Shown piece by piece: positions 46,783-54,430 of a DNA stretch of 64,000 nt. This DNA is from Opitutales bacterium (GTDB lineage Bacteria; Verrucomicrobiota; Verrucomicrobiia; Opitutales; JABSRG01). The position numbers and the translations under genes were made by a program. The DNA lies in contig JABSRG010000004.1 in NCBI GenBank assembly GCA_013215165.1, positions 33,777 to 97,776 on the forward strand. The letters run 5' to 3'. The first letter of the stretch is position 1, and each line of letters starts with the position of its first letter. The notes under the pieces are model-generated. The model was not told the origin of the DNA. It saw nothing but the letters and a program-made list of their open reading frames with translations, and did not search any database.

Positions 46783-48549
46783 ATGCAGAGCTTCGCAGAC
46801 CAATGCTTATACATGGCCCAGACCATTCTCGGCCACAATATCGATAGCATCGCATCCGATGGATCGATCTCGCCCGTCGAAGGCGAAAACAGCCGCAACG
46901 ATGAGCCCGGACACGCGGCGCTGGCGCTGGGAGAATATTTCCGGGCTACCGGTCAATCTGCGCTCAACGATGTTGATATTGTAGACCTAAGTGCTCGTTG
47001 CATCACTGCTCAAGTCTTCAATGAGGAGCATCTAGAGAATGGATTAGCCTACTCCGCTTTAGGACTCTTATCTTTCGGACCTTCAAAAGATCGCAATCAG
47101 GTCTGGGAGCGCCTTCTTGAGCCCACACGCGAAGAGCTCGACCGGAAACTTTTAGAGCGCTCTGATTACGTCGATCACTATCAAGCCTTCAACATTGCTA
47201 AAGCCGTCACCCGTTACTCGCTCGGCCTATCGAAAAAGGACGAGACCGGTAAACTGATTGATCGTTTCCTGGAGCGTCTCACGTCACAGGGAACCGGAGG
47301 TTACCTGGACGACAAACCATCCAGCATGGGTGGGTTTGGTGGCGTCTTCGACATCTATGGCGTCATGAGTTTTGTCTTCATCCGCCAGGCGCTTCAACTC
47401 CACGCCAACATGCACTTGCGCGAACGCAAGCTGCCTAGCCTGCGGACCTCAGCGGAGAAATACATCAAACTCTTACCTGACATGGTCCGCCAGGATGGGC
47501 TCGGATGGGCCTACGGTACATCGATCGGCGCCTATGGGCAGATGCACCTCATCAGCTTGTTGCTACAAGCCCTTCGCGACAACTGGTTCTCACAAGACCA
47601 AATACCTCTTTATTCAGGCATCCTGCGCCGCTTGTTCTTCTACTTTTTCGCGACTTACATTGACCAAGAACACGGATTTCTAGTAATCCGCGACAATCAG
47701 CGTAATACCATCGATCGCCACACCACACGGATGGCTAACTTCGATGCAGCGCGTTACCTCTGCCAATGGTCACGCCTCGCCAAGTCGCTTGGAGACTTAC
47801 CCGAATTTCCAGAGCCAGCTCCAAAGCGCGCAAGCCGCCTCATCTCCTTTGATCGATCCCAAAAAAAGGAGCACTGCCTTTTCATCTACAAAGAGCCCAA
47901 CAGTGGTTTGGCTCTCCAACTACCTTTAGTGGGCAAGGGTAACGACGCCGCGACACCCTCTTTAGCTTTCCCACACTGCCCCGGAATCTTTGATCATCCA
48001 GCCCAGACTTACCTACCCATCATGGTGCCTGAGCTGACTTTTGGAGAGCATGTCACCGTGCCGTCGTTCTACGGTAAGCGTTGCACAACTGGCCTAGGTC
48101 TACGCCAAAGCGTATTCTTCCGCTACGAGCAACCTGAGTTAATCACCGTTGGTGAAAAAATGGTGAACGGCCTCGGCAGTTGTAAGGTCAATTGGACCTT
48201 CGCTGGCACTAAGATTACGTGCGAGTTCCTCTATCAAGTAAGGCAGCAATTCCAACTGGATCGCTTCCGCTATATGCTCGCCATCGCAGGGCCACACCAA
48301 CATTACCAGCTCCCCACGACATTCACACTCGGAGCAGAAGGCCTTCGGGCCCAAGTCGTCAAAGACGACTTCCAAGCTGTGTGGGGCGAGACTGAAGATG
48401 TGACCGAAGATCCTGCTTACCGCACAGTCCAGGGAAACGTCTACTACCTTCAAACACTCCAGCGTGACCACCCACTCATCATGCGGCCCGGTCAACAATA
48501 CCGCCTTTCTCTGGAATTCGAACCCGACATCGCCTTCGCGGGCGAATAG
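46783..48549 (+). CDS. conserved-looking 588-aa protein of unknown function
   Basis: I do not recognise this protein. It has no signal peptide or membrane helix. The N-terminal 330 residues are helical with repeated aromatic and Gly-rich turns (G-G-F-G-G-V-F-D-I-Y-G-V, G-L-G-W-A-Y-G-T-S-I-G-A-Y-G-Q), suggesting an alpha/alpha toroid as in many glycoside hydrolases and polysaccharide lyases. The rest is beta-rich with many Phe, Tyr, Trp and Gln, like a lectin or beta-sandwich tail. A carbohydrate-related enzyme is therefore plausible but unproven. It is encoded between rho and hisF and ends just before an intrinsic terminator. Confidence 0.55.
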   Translation: MQSFADQCLYMAQTILGHNIDSIASDGSISPVEGENSRNDEPGHAALALGEYFRATGQSALNDVDIVDLSARCITAQVFNEEHLENGLAYSALGLLSFGPSKDRNQVWERLLEPTREELDRKLLERSDYVDHYQAFNIAKAVTRYSLGLSKKDETGKLIDRFLERLTSQGTGGYLDDKPSSMGGFGGVFDIYGVMSFVFIRQALQLHANMHLRERKLPSLRTSAEKYIKLLPDMVRQDGLGWAYGTSIGAYGQMHLISLLLQALRDNWFSQDQIPLYSGILRRLFFYFFATYIDQEHGFLVIRDNQRNTIDRHTTRMANFDAARYLCQWSRLAKSLGDLPEFPEPAPKRASRLISFDRSQKKEHCLFIYKEPNSGLALQLPLVGKGNDAATPSLAFPHCPGIFDHPAQTYLPIMVPELTFGEHVTVPSFYGKRCTTGLGLRQSVFFRYEQPELITVGEKMVNGLGSCKVNWTFAGTKITCEFLYQVRQQFQLDRFRYMLAIAGPHQHYQLPTTFTLGAEGLRAQVVKDDFQAVWGETEDVTEDPAYRTVQGNVYYLQTLQRDHPLIMRPGQQYRLSLEFEPDIAFAGE

Positions 48550-48566
48550 GTGATTTTTTTCAACGC

Positions 48567-48595
48567 GAGGCGCTCTTATGAGCGTCTCTTTTTTT
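48567..48595 (+). terminator. intrinsic terminator after the 588-aa gene
   Basis: GAGGCGCTC pairs with GAGCGTCTC around TTAT and is followed by seven T residues. It lies 18 bases after the stop and immediately ahead of the hisF ATG at 48599. An upstream in-frame ATG (48578) would start inside the hairpin and is unlikely. Confidence 0.9.
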
Positions 48596-48598
48596 GCT

Positions 48599-49381
48599 AT
48601 GCTCTCTACAAGAATAATTCCCTGCCTTGATGTGACAGCCGGTCGCGTAGTGAAAGGCATCAAATTTCAAGAACTGCGCGACGCTGGAGATCCAGTAGAC
48701 TCAGCCAAGGCGTATCAGGACCAGGGGGCAGACGAACTCGTCTTTCTCGACATCACCGCATCAAGCGACAATCGAGCTACTATGCATGACGTCGTCGAAC
48801 GCACCGCCGCAGAGTGCTTTATGCCTCTCACCGTCGGCGGCGGAATTAGGACAGTCGAAGACATCCGACTCATGCTCAACAGCGGTGCGGACAAAATCAG
48901 CCTCAATACCGCTGCGATCAAAAACCCAGAGCTGATTCGAGAAGCTTCTCAGAAGTTTGGAAATCAATGCATCGTGGTAGCTATTGATGCGAAACGTGAC
49001 CCCAATTCAGCAAATGGATGGCGCGTATTTACCCACGGAGGGCGCAACCCAACCGAGCTCGACGCCATCGACTGGGCAAAGCAAGCCGTAGCCCTCGGTG
49101 CCGGAGAAATTCTTCTGACCAGCATGGACCAAGACGGTATGAAAACCGGGTATGACATTCCTCTCAATCGTGTCATCAGCGACGCGGTTGAAGTCCCAGT
49201 CATCGCTTCAGGAGGTGCAGGTGAGCTCAGTCACATGGCCGAGGTTATCGAAGAAGGTAAGGCTAGCGCTGTTTTGGCGGCATCGATCTTTCACTTCGGT
49301 CAGTTTACCATCCCTGAAACGAAGGATTATCTCGCCAGCCGAGGCATTCCCGTCCGAAAAGTTAAGACTGCAAAGGATTGA
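48599..49381 (+). CDS. hisF: imidazole glycerol phosphate synthase cyclase subunit
   Basis: Forms imidazole glycerol phosphate and AICAR from PRFAR with ammonia delivered by HisH. 260 aa from ATG 48599, chosen because it gives the canonical [12 protein letters not shown] start and clears the upstream terminator. The catalytic Asp pair is in C-L-D-V and [15 protein letters not shown] and A-S-G-G-A-G bind phosphates. The start must use a promoter within or just after the terminator, or readthrough. The PfkB gene follows after 6 bases. Confidence 0.95.
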   Translation: MLSTRIIPCLDVTAGRVVKGIKFQELRDAGDPVDSAKAYQDQGADELVFLDITASSDNRATMHDVVERTAAECFMPLTVGGGIRTVEDIRLMLNSGADKISLNTAAIKNPELIREASQKFGNQCIVVAIDAKRDPNSANGWRVFTHGGRNPTELDAIDWAKQAVALGAGEILLTSMDQDGMKTGYDIPLNRVISDAVEVPVIASGGAGELSHMAEVIEEGKASAVLAASIFHFGQFTIPETKDYLASRGIPVRKVKTAKD

Positions 49382-49387
49382 GGTGCA

Positions 49388-50296
49388 ATGGACGTCGACA
49401 TCGTCTGTGTCGGTCTCGCCTGCTGGGACCTAAATTACTACATCGCTGAACACCCGGGCCCCGACGACAAAATTCACGCTCACAAAAGTTTCGGATGCCC
49501 TGGAGGCCCGGCGCTAAATGCAGCAGTACAGATCGCACGTCTGGGTGGATCCGTTGCCTTTCTTGGACGTCTTGGGAACGATAGCTGGGGCGAGTCCATT
49601 GCCGATGCCCTTGAACATGAAGGCGTGAGAACAGGGTTAATCCATTGGGATCATCAACCCACTCCACTTGCGACGATCCTCATCAAGCCTGATGGCAAAC
49701 GATCGGTAGTCAGTCCAGCGCCTGCCGAATCTCTCGATTCGACATACATCCAACCTTCCGATTATCAACCAAAACTATTTCTCTTTGACGGCCATCAAAT
49801 GGATGTATCGCTTGCGCTCGCAAAATCTGCAAAAGAAATGGGTATACCCAGCCTACTTGATGCAGGCTCAAATAAAGCCGGCATGAATGAGCTGGCTCAC
49901 CTCGTCACACACATCGCAGCGTCTGCTCACTATGCTCAATCAGTCACAGACGAGTCTCAGAGCGTCGCAGCGGCCGAGAAATTCAGAGCCATTCATGATG
50001 CAAAACAACTTCAGTGCGTCACCCATGGCTCGGAAGGCCTCTATTGGTCCCAAGTAGGTCAAAAACTAAAATACATGAAGGCAACCCCGGTCTCTGAGGT
50101 AGACACAAACGGTTGTGGAGATGCATTCCATGGCGCTCTGGCTTGGGCAATTTCGGAAAACTACGTTATCGCAGAAGCGATCGAATGGGCCGCGCTTGCG
50201 GGCGCACTCACCGCCACGCAATACGGCGCGTTCCCGAGCCTTCCCACGAAAACAAACCTGACTTATTGGAGACATACGTATGCCGGGCCTAATTGA
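49388..50296 (+). CDS. PfkB family carbohydrate kinase
   Basis: A 302-aa ribokinase-fold kinase phosphorylating a sugar or nucleoside-type substrate. N-terminal G-G-P-A-L-N-A-A-V-Q-I-A-R-L-G-G and F-L-G-R-L-G-N-D-S-W-G form the substrate loop; the C-terminal D-T-N-G-C-G-D-A-F-H-G-A carries the catalytic Asp and anion hole. Substrate cannot be stated. It directly follows hisF. The last codons (G-P-N-stop) are provided by the left end of a repeat element beginning at 50285, so the native C-terminus was probably changed by its insertion. Confidence 0.88.
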   Translation: MDVDIVCVGLACWDLNYYIAEHPGPDDKIHAHKSFGCPGGPALNAAVQIARLGGSVAFLGRLGNDSWGESIADALEHEGVRTGLIHWDHQPTPLATILIKPDGKRSVVSPAPAESLDSTYIQPSDYQPKLFLFDGHQMDVSLALAKSAKEMGIPSLLDAGSNKAGMNELAHLVTHIAASAHYAQSVTDESQSVAAAEKFRAIHDAKQLQCVTHGSEGLYWSQVGQKLKYMKATPVSEVDTNGCGDAFHGALAWAISENYVIAEAIEWAALAGALTATQYGAFPSLPTKTNLTYWRHTYAGPN

Positions 50297-50463
50297 AACA
50301 ACGGGGACATGTCTCCAACTGCCTTTGTTGTGGTCGCGCCGCTCTGTCGGGGCGCGGGCCGTTGCTTCGATCAACACCGTAGGGGGCGAGGCGACAGAGC
50401 GCCTCAACCAATGGAGCCGAGGAGCGACTACTGGAAAGACTCCCCGCCCCTCCAATTGCACCC
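50285..50463 (+). repeat. MITE-like element, short copy
   Basis: 179 bp with imperfect terminal inverted repeats: GGGCCTAATTGAAACAACGG at the left, and CGCCCCTCCAATTGCACCC at the right. The interior holds the palindromic core with GCTCTGTCGG and its complement CGACAGAGCG. No target duplication is evident (flanks ACGTATGCC and TCCTGTAAC). No ORF of its own. Confidence 0.75.
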
Positions 50464-50624
50464 TCCTGTAACCGATGGCCAAAAAGATGGTTGGCTCTTA
50501 ATCATCACAAGCCTCGGGTGGGCCTAAGGCCCTCAAATTTCCGAAATTCAATCTGTGTATATCCGCGCAATCTGTGGTTCATTAAAAATTCCAAATCCCA
50601 TGGGATCACTGTGAAAGAATATAG
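50464..50624. other. short intergenic stretch with an inverted interspersed repeat
   Basis: No gene. Bases 50550-50578, read on the minus strand, match 35124-35152 at 25 of 29 positions (ACCACA..AT..GC..CGGAT..TACACAGATT). A small palindrome GGGCCTAAGGCCC lies near 50519-50532. Confidence 0.55.
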
Positions 50625-51299
50625 CTAAACTTCACGGACATACTGATTTTCAAGAATAGCGAAAAAACGATCTTGCGGCTCTTCCACATGAGACATCCGT
50701 GTCAGTTCACCAAATGCCGGTAATATCATCGCCCTCGAACGCAACCAGAACCCGCGAACCAAAACACTCTGCCTCGGACCGAGTTTAACCCGACGCCCAG
50801 GGTGGAAGTGCCCCATAACAGATGGAAGATCCGTATCCATTTTTCGATCGCCATGCATATAACAAATCGATGAGGAAATGAGGCTCACCTCAGTTTGCAC
50901 ACCGACGTCACGCCACAACGCAGACCAAGCGCGATCGTGGTTTCCCATAAGCAGGAGCACGGGGCACCGTAAGTCTTTAACAAAGCGTCTGAGCCTATCT
51001 TTCAACACCGCACCGTCTTCGAGTCGTGCATGAATCCAATCGCCCAGCACAACTAAACGATGCGCGTTATACCGTTCAGCCAATTGGGTGACTCTAACAA
51101 ACTCATCCACCGTTGCTTGCTCCGGCATCGCTACCCCAGATTCTTGTAACTTCAGGGCCTTTCCAAGATGCCAATCTGCAATAAGAAGCTCCTTCGTATC
51201 TTCACGAAATAGGGCCCTACCCGGATCCAAGATCCAATCCACACCTTGCCAAGCAAGTCGATAACCCTTGTGCGACGGAATCATCAAACCGTCTTTCAC
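50625..51299 (-). CDS. pdeM: ligase-associated metallophosphoesterase PdeM
   Basis: A 224-aa calcineurin-like phosphoesterase of the ligase-associated DNA damage response family. Metal blocks are intact: D-W-H-L-G-K-A, G-D-W-I-H-A-R, G-N-H-D-R-A-W and G-H-F-H-P-G, together with M-H-G-D. In other genomes it travels with an Lhr-like helicase, an ATP-dependent ligase and an MBL-fold exonuclease; here only the exonuclease is in the window, at 62149. It overlaps ribF by 4 bases, so it is the last gene of the nusA-infB operon. A role in DNA end processing is inferred from the family. Confidence 0.85.
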   Translation of the reverse strand: MKDGLMIPSHKGYRLAWQGVDWILDPGRALFREDTKELLIADWHLGKALKLQESGVAMPEQATVDEFVRVTQLAERYNAHRLVVLGDWIHARLEDGAVLKDRLRRFVKDLRCPVLLLMGNHDRAWSALWRDVGVQTEVSLISSSICYMHGDRKMDTDLPSVMGHFHPGRRVKLGPRQSVLVRGFWLRSRAMILPAFGELTRMSHVEEPQDRFFAILENQYVREV

Positions 51300-52279
51300 T
51301 CGTCTAAGCCAAACTGCTTGCGTGCACTGTTCACGTCCTGAGCAATTTGACTTTTCAGAGAGTCAAAACCATCAAACTTCATTTCGGGACGAATGAAATC
51401 ATGCCAATAAACACGCAAAGGATCTCCGGGTGTAACATGAGGATCGCGATCCAAGACATGCACCTCAAGAAGCGGCTCCTTCAGATCACCCACCGTCGGC
51501 CTGAGGCCGTAGTTAGCGACAGACGGCATACGCGCACCATCGGCGTCAGCACCGGATTTCTCCACCTCCACCTGATAGACGCCATAGCGCGGTTTTAAAT
51601 CTGGATTCCATACTAAGTTCATTGTGGGGAACCCAATTTTACGCCCATTTTGCTTTCCGGGAATCACTTCGCCTCCACACACATAAGTATATCCTAGAAG
51701 CTGGTTTGCTGCTGCAATGTCACCTCTTGAGATCTGGCTTCGGATACGGGTGCTGCTGATCGCCTCCCCACCAGCCCGTACACGGTTACCAGAAAACACC
51801 TGGATCTGTTCTGCCGACGCCTGCTCTATCAGAGAAGTAATATCTCCGGCGCGCTGCGCTCCGTAACGGAAATTCTCTCCAACAAATATTTGCTTCAATT
51901 CAGGCAGATGCTTCTTGAGCATTGGAATGAAGGCTTCTGCGTCGAGGGATGCGAAGTCAGCGTCGAAGTTGAGTTCTATCATTAGATCCACCCCGTTCGT
52001 CGCTAGCTTAAATCTCTTCTGATAGGGGTTCAGAATCATTAGCTTGGGATCTTCCGGGGTAAACAACCGGCTCGGATGAGGCCAAAATGTCAGCACTGCC
52101 ACCATGCCACCGCGCAGTCGAGACAGTCTCCGAGCGGCATCGAGTACTGACTGATGACCCAAATGCACGCCATCAAACATACCCACAGCTAAAAACACAG
52201 GGCCTTTTCCAGACGCTACCGCCCCAGCTTCTTCAAGTGTTCTTACGTGCTCCATAACAAGAGGTTGAGCCCGCCCCAT
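51296..52279 (-). CDS. ribF: bifunctional riboflavin kinase/FAD synthetase
   Basis: Makes FMN and FAD from riboflavin. 327 aa. The N-terminal nucleotidyltransferase has G-M-F-D-G-V-H-L-G-H near residues 32-41 and S-S-T-R-I-R; the C-terminal flavokinase has K-I-G-F-P-T-M-N-L and Y-G-V-Y-Q-V. The gene start overlaps the truB stop by one base (TGATG). A typical position downstream of truB. Confidence 0.94.
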   Translation of the reverse strand: MGRAQPLVMEHVRTLEEAGAVASGKGPVFLAVGMFDGVHLGHQSVLDAARRLSRLRGGMVAVLTFWPHPSRLFTPEDPKLMILNPYQKRFKLATNGVDLMIELNFDADFASLDAEAFIPMLKKHLPELKQIFVGENFRYGAQRAGDITSLIEQASAEQIQVFSGNRVRAGGEAISSTRIRSQISRGDIAAANQLLGYTYVCGGEVIPGKQNGRKIGFPTMNLVWNPDLKPRYGVYQVEVEKSGADADGARMPSVANYGLRPTVGDLKEPLLEVHVLDRDPHVTPGDPLRVYWHDFIRPEMKFDGFDSLKSQIAQDVNSARKQFGLDE

Positions 52280-53007
52280 CAGGACATCACATGACTTGGC
52301 ACCGCTTTATTAACTGGGATCAACACCGAGCGTTTGTCTGCATTCGACATCTCCTTAAGAGACTCCAAATCATGGGATTCTGAAATCAAGAAACGATCAA
52401 TTTTCGTCCGTCGCAAGGCCGACAAGTGCGCACCGCATTCGAGCTTCGCACCAAGATCATGCGCCACGCTACGAACATAAGTACCTTTGCTGCATGCGAG
52501 TTCAAAATCGATGTCTGGTGTCTCGAAGCGTTTCATCTCAAATTTGCTGACACGTATAAACCGTGGCTCGCGCTCCACCGTCTTACCTTTACGTGCCATT
52601 TTGTAGAGCGGCACTCCTTTGATCTTCTTTGCCGAGAACATTGGGGGTTCCTGGTATTGGTCGCCAACGAAAGCAGCCATTGACATCATGAGGCTCTCCT
52701 CGCGCAGCTCCGGCACCGGCTTTGTGTCCAAAACCTCACCATCTGCGTCATAAGAATCTGTTTCGACACCGAGCGTAATCGTCCCGGTGTAGACCTTGTC
52801 GAGACTCATCAAGAACTGCGAAATTTTGGTAGCACGCCCCACGAGCACAATCATCAACCCGGTGGCCATGGGATCGAGAGTGCCCGCATGCCCGACTTGC
52901 TTTAATTGATATATCCGACGCACACGATCTACCACATCGTGGGACGTAATGCCCTGAGGTTTATCTACTAAAAGAACACCCTCTGGTTTGTTTTCCTGAA
53001 CAGACAT
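52279..53007 (-). CDS. truB: tRNA pseudouridine-55 synthase
   Basis: Converts U55 of the T-loop of tRNAs to pseudouridine. 242 aa. Catalytic Asp in [14 protein letters not shown] at the N-terminus and C-S-K-G-T-Y-V-R-S further on. It is shorter than E. coli TruB and lacks most of the C-terminal PUA domain, as in other short bacterial forms. It lies 6 bases after the DHH phosphoesterase gene. Confidence 0.94.
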   Translation of the reverse strand: MSVQENKPEGVLLVDKPQGITSHDVVDRVRRIYQLKQVGHAGTLDPMATGLMIVLVGRATKISQFLMSLDKVYTGTITLGVETDSYDADGEVLDTKPVPELREESLMMSMAAFVGDQYQEPPMFSAKKIKGVPLYKMARKGKTVEREPRFIRVSKFEMKRFETPDIDFELACSKGTYVRSVAHDLGAKLECGAHLSALRRTKIDRFLISESHDLESLKEMSNADKRSVLIPVNKAVPSHVMS

Positions 53008-53013
53008 AAGACT

Positions 53014-54024
53014 TTAACCTTCTTCGCGGTCTATGGCATGTAATTGCTTACCCACAGCTTCAATCAATACCGGGTAAAATTCCTCGATCGAGCAGTCTTG
53101 ATTCAATCCTGCAGCAGCGGCATGACCCCCGCCGGAGAACTGTTTAGCGACTTGATCGACGCGATACTTAGGATCTTTTGCTCTCAAGCTACCTTTCAGC
53201 TTACCCCGATACTCCTCTAGAAGGATACCCATATCGACGCCCTCAATGGCACGCGCATAATCCACTAGTCCTTCCGAGTCCTCAGGAGTCGTGCCGGTAG
53301 ATTCATACACACCGTCCTCAATCAATCCCACCACCACACGGCCATCAAACTCCTTGCGAAAGGACGCCAGAAAACGCTGTAAGAGCTGCAACTTGCCATA
53401 GGTCTCATTTTCGTAGAGCTCGTAGGCAGCTGTTGCCGGGTCTGCTCCGAGAGACATCAAGCGGCGACACACGTTAAATACCGCCTCGGTCGTCGCCGAA
53501 AACCGGAATTGGCCAGTATCCGTTGCGATTCCGATGTAGAGTGCCTGAGCGGCCACTGCATCGACGACATAACCCCCATCCAGCGCCAGGTTCGCGAGAA
53601 TTTCGCCTGTTGCCGCCGCGGTGCCTATAATGATATTTTCCTCAGCATAGCCTGGGTTCGAGAGATGATGATCGATATTGAGACGGATCGTATCCACCCG
53701 CTCCTTTAGATGAGGACCAAAACGCTTGATATCAGCACAATCTACACTGACTAAGGCATCTGCTGTTCCATCCCATTCTGCGGAAGTCATGAAAGGTGTA
53801 TCGCCAACAAAAGGCTTAAGCACACGAGGCACAGAATCATTATTGACGCAAAAGGCATCGATTCCACTGGCCCGGAATATACGGCATAACCCGACTTGGG
53901 AGCCAATACAGTCACCATCTGGACGCACATGCCCCAAGACAGCCACACGTTTCCCACGCAAACTGTTCAGGGCAGCATCGAATATTGGCTGCTGCTCTGG
54001 GTAGCTCAAAACCTCAGCGCTCAT
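53014..54024 (-). CDS. DHH/DHHA1 phosphoesterase (NrnA-like)
   Basis: A 336-aa phosphoesterase likely to degrade nanoRNA and/or pAp. The DHH domain shows G-H-V-R-P-D-G-D-C-I-G-S, V-S-V-D-C-A-D and N-I-D-H-H-L-S-N; the DHHA1 domain ends with F-S-G-G-G-H-A-A-A-A-G. Its position between rbfA and truB is seen in many bacteria. Cyclic-di-AMP hydrolysis is possible, but the lack of extra domains argues for an NrnA-type enzyme. It starts 3 bases after the rbfA stop. Confidence 0.9.
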   Translation of the reverse strand: MSAEVLSYPEQQPIFDAALNSLRGKRVAVLGHVRPDGDCIGSQVGLCRIFRASGIDAFCVNNDSVPRVLKPFVGDTPFMTSAEWDGTADALVSVDCADIKRFGPHLKERVDTIRLNIDHHLSNPGYAEENIIIGTAAATGEILANLALDGGYVVDAVAAQALYIGIATDTGQFRFSATTEAVFNVCRRLMSLGADPATAAYELYENETYGKLQLLQRFLASFRKEFDGRVVVGLIEDGVYESTGTTPEDSEGLVDYARAIEGVDMGILLEEYRGKLKGSLRAKDPKYRVDQVAKQFSGGGHAAAAGLNQDCSIEEFYPVLIEAVGKQLHAIDREEG

Positions 54025-54027
54025 AAA

Positions 54028-54393
54028 TCACTCCGCCTGTTCTTTAGATGGTGGCTCTTCGTCAACTATCGAATCGATCAGCGACACAGTCCGCGTACCG
54101 CGAGCCATGGAATCGTCTTCGACATACTTTAGGAACGGTGTGTATTTTATCTTCACCATTTTGGAAACACTCTGTCGCAAGGGCGCTGCGACCCGGTGAA
54201 AAAATTTTCGTGCAGCACGGCTCTTCTCTTCATCGCCGAGAACCGAATAATAGACCACACCGCTGCGTAGATCCGGAGACACGTCTACATCCGTTATGGT
54301 GATGTAAACGGACTCGTCCTTGTAAGTCGTGTGGAGCTGCAACGATAGCTCGCGCATCAGCAGCTCGTTGACTCGGGTGATTCTCTTTCCCAT
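54028..54393 (-). CDS. rbfA: ribosome-binding factor A
   Basis: Binds the 30S subunit and matures the 5' end of 16S rRNA. 121 aa of KH-like fold. The N-terminal R-I-x-R-V-N-E-L-L-M-R-E-L-S and the middle V-Y-Y-S-V-L-G-D segment fit RbfA, and the P-x-L-K-Y-V-E-D-D-S segment near the C-terminus is typical. It follows infB by 37 bases. Confidence 0.92.
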   Translation of the reverse strand: MGKRITRVNELLMRELSLQLHTTYKDESVYITITDVDVSPDLRSGVVYYSVLGDEEKSRAARKFFHRVAAPLRQSVSKMVKIKYTPFLKYVEDDSMARGTRTVSLIDSIVDEEPPSKEQAE

Positions 54394-54430
54394 GGCGTAA
54401 TCTTCCCGGTTATTTCAAAGAAACCCGACC

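Noticed and set aside
48578..48598. Upstream ATG for hisF
   Set aside because: It lies within the terminator stem of the preceding gene and the extension is not conserved-looking.
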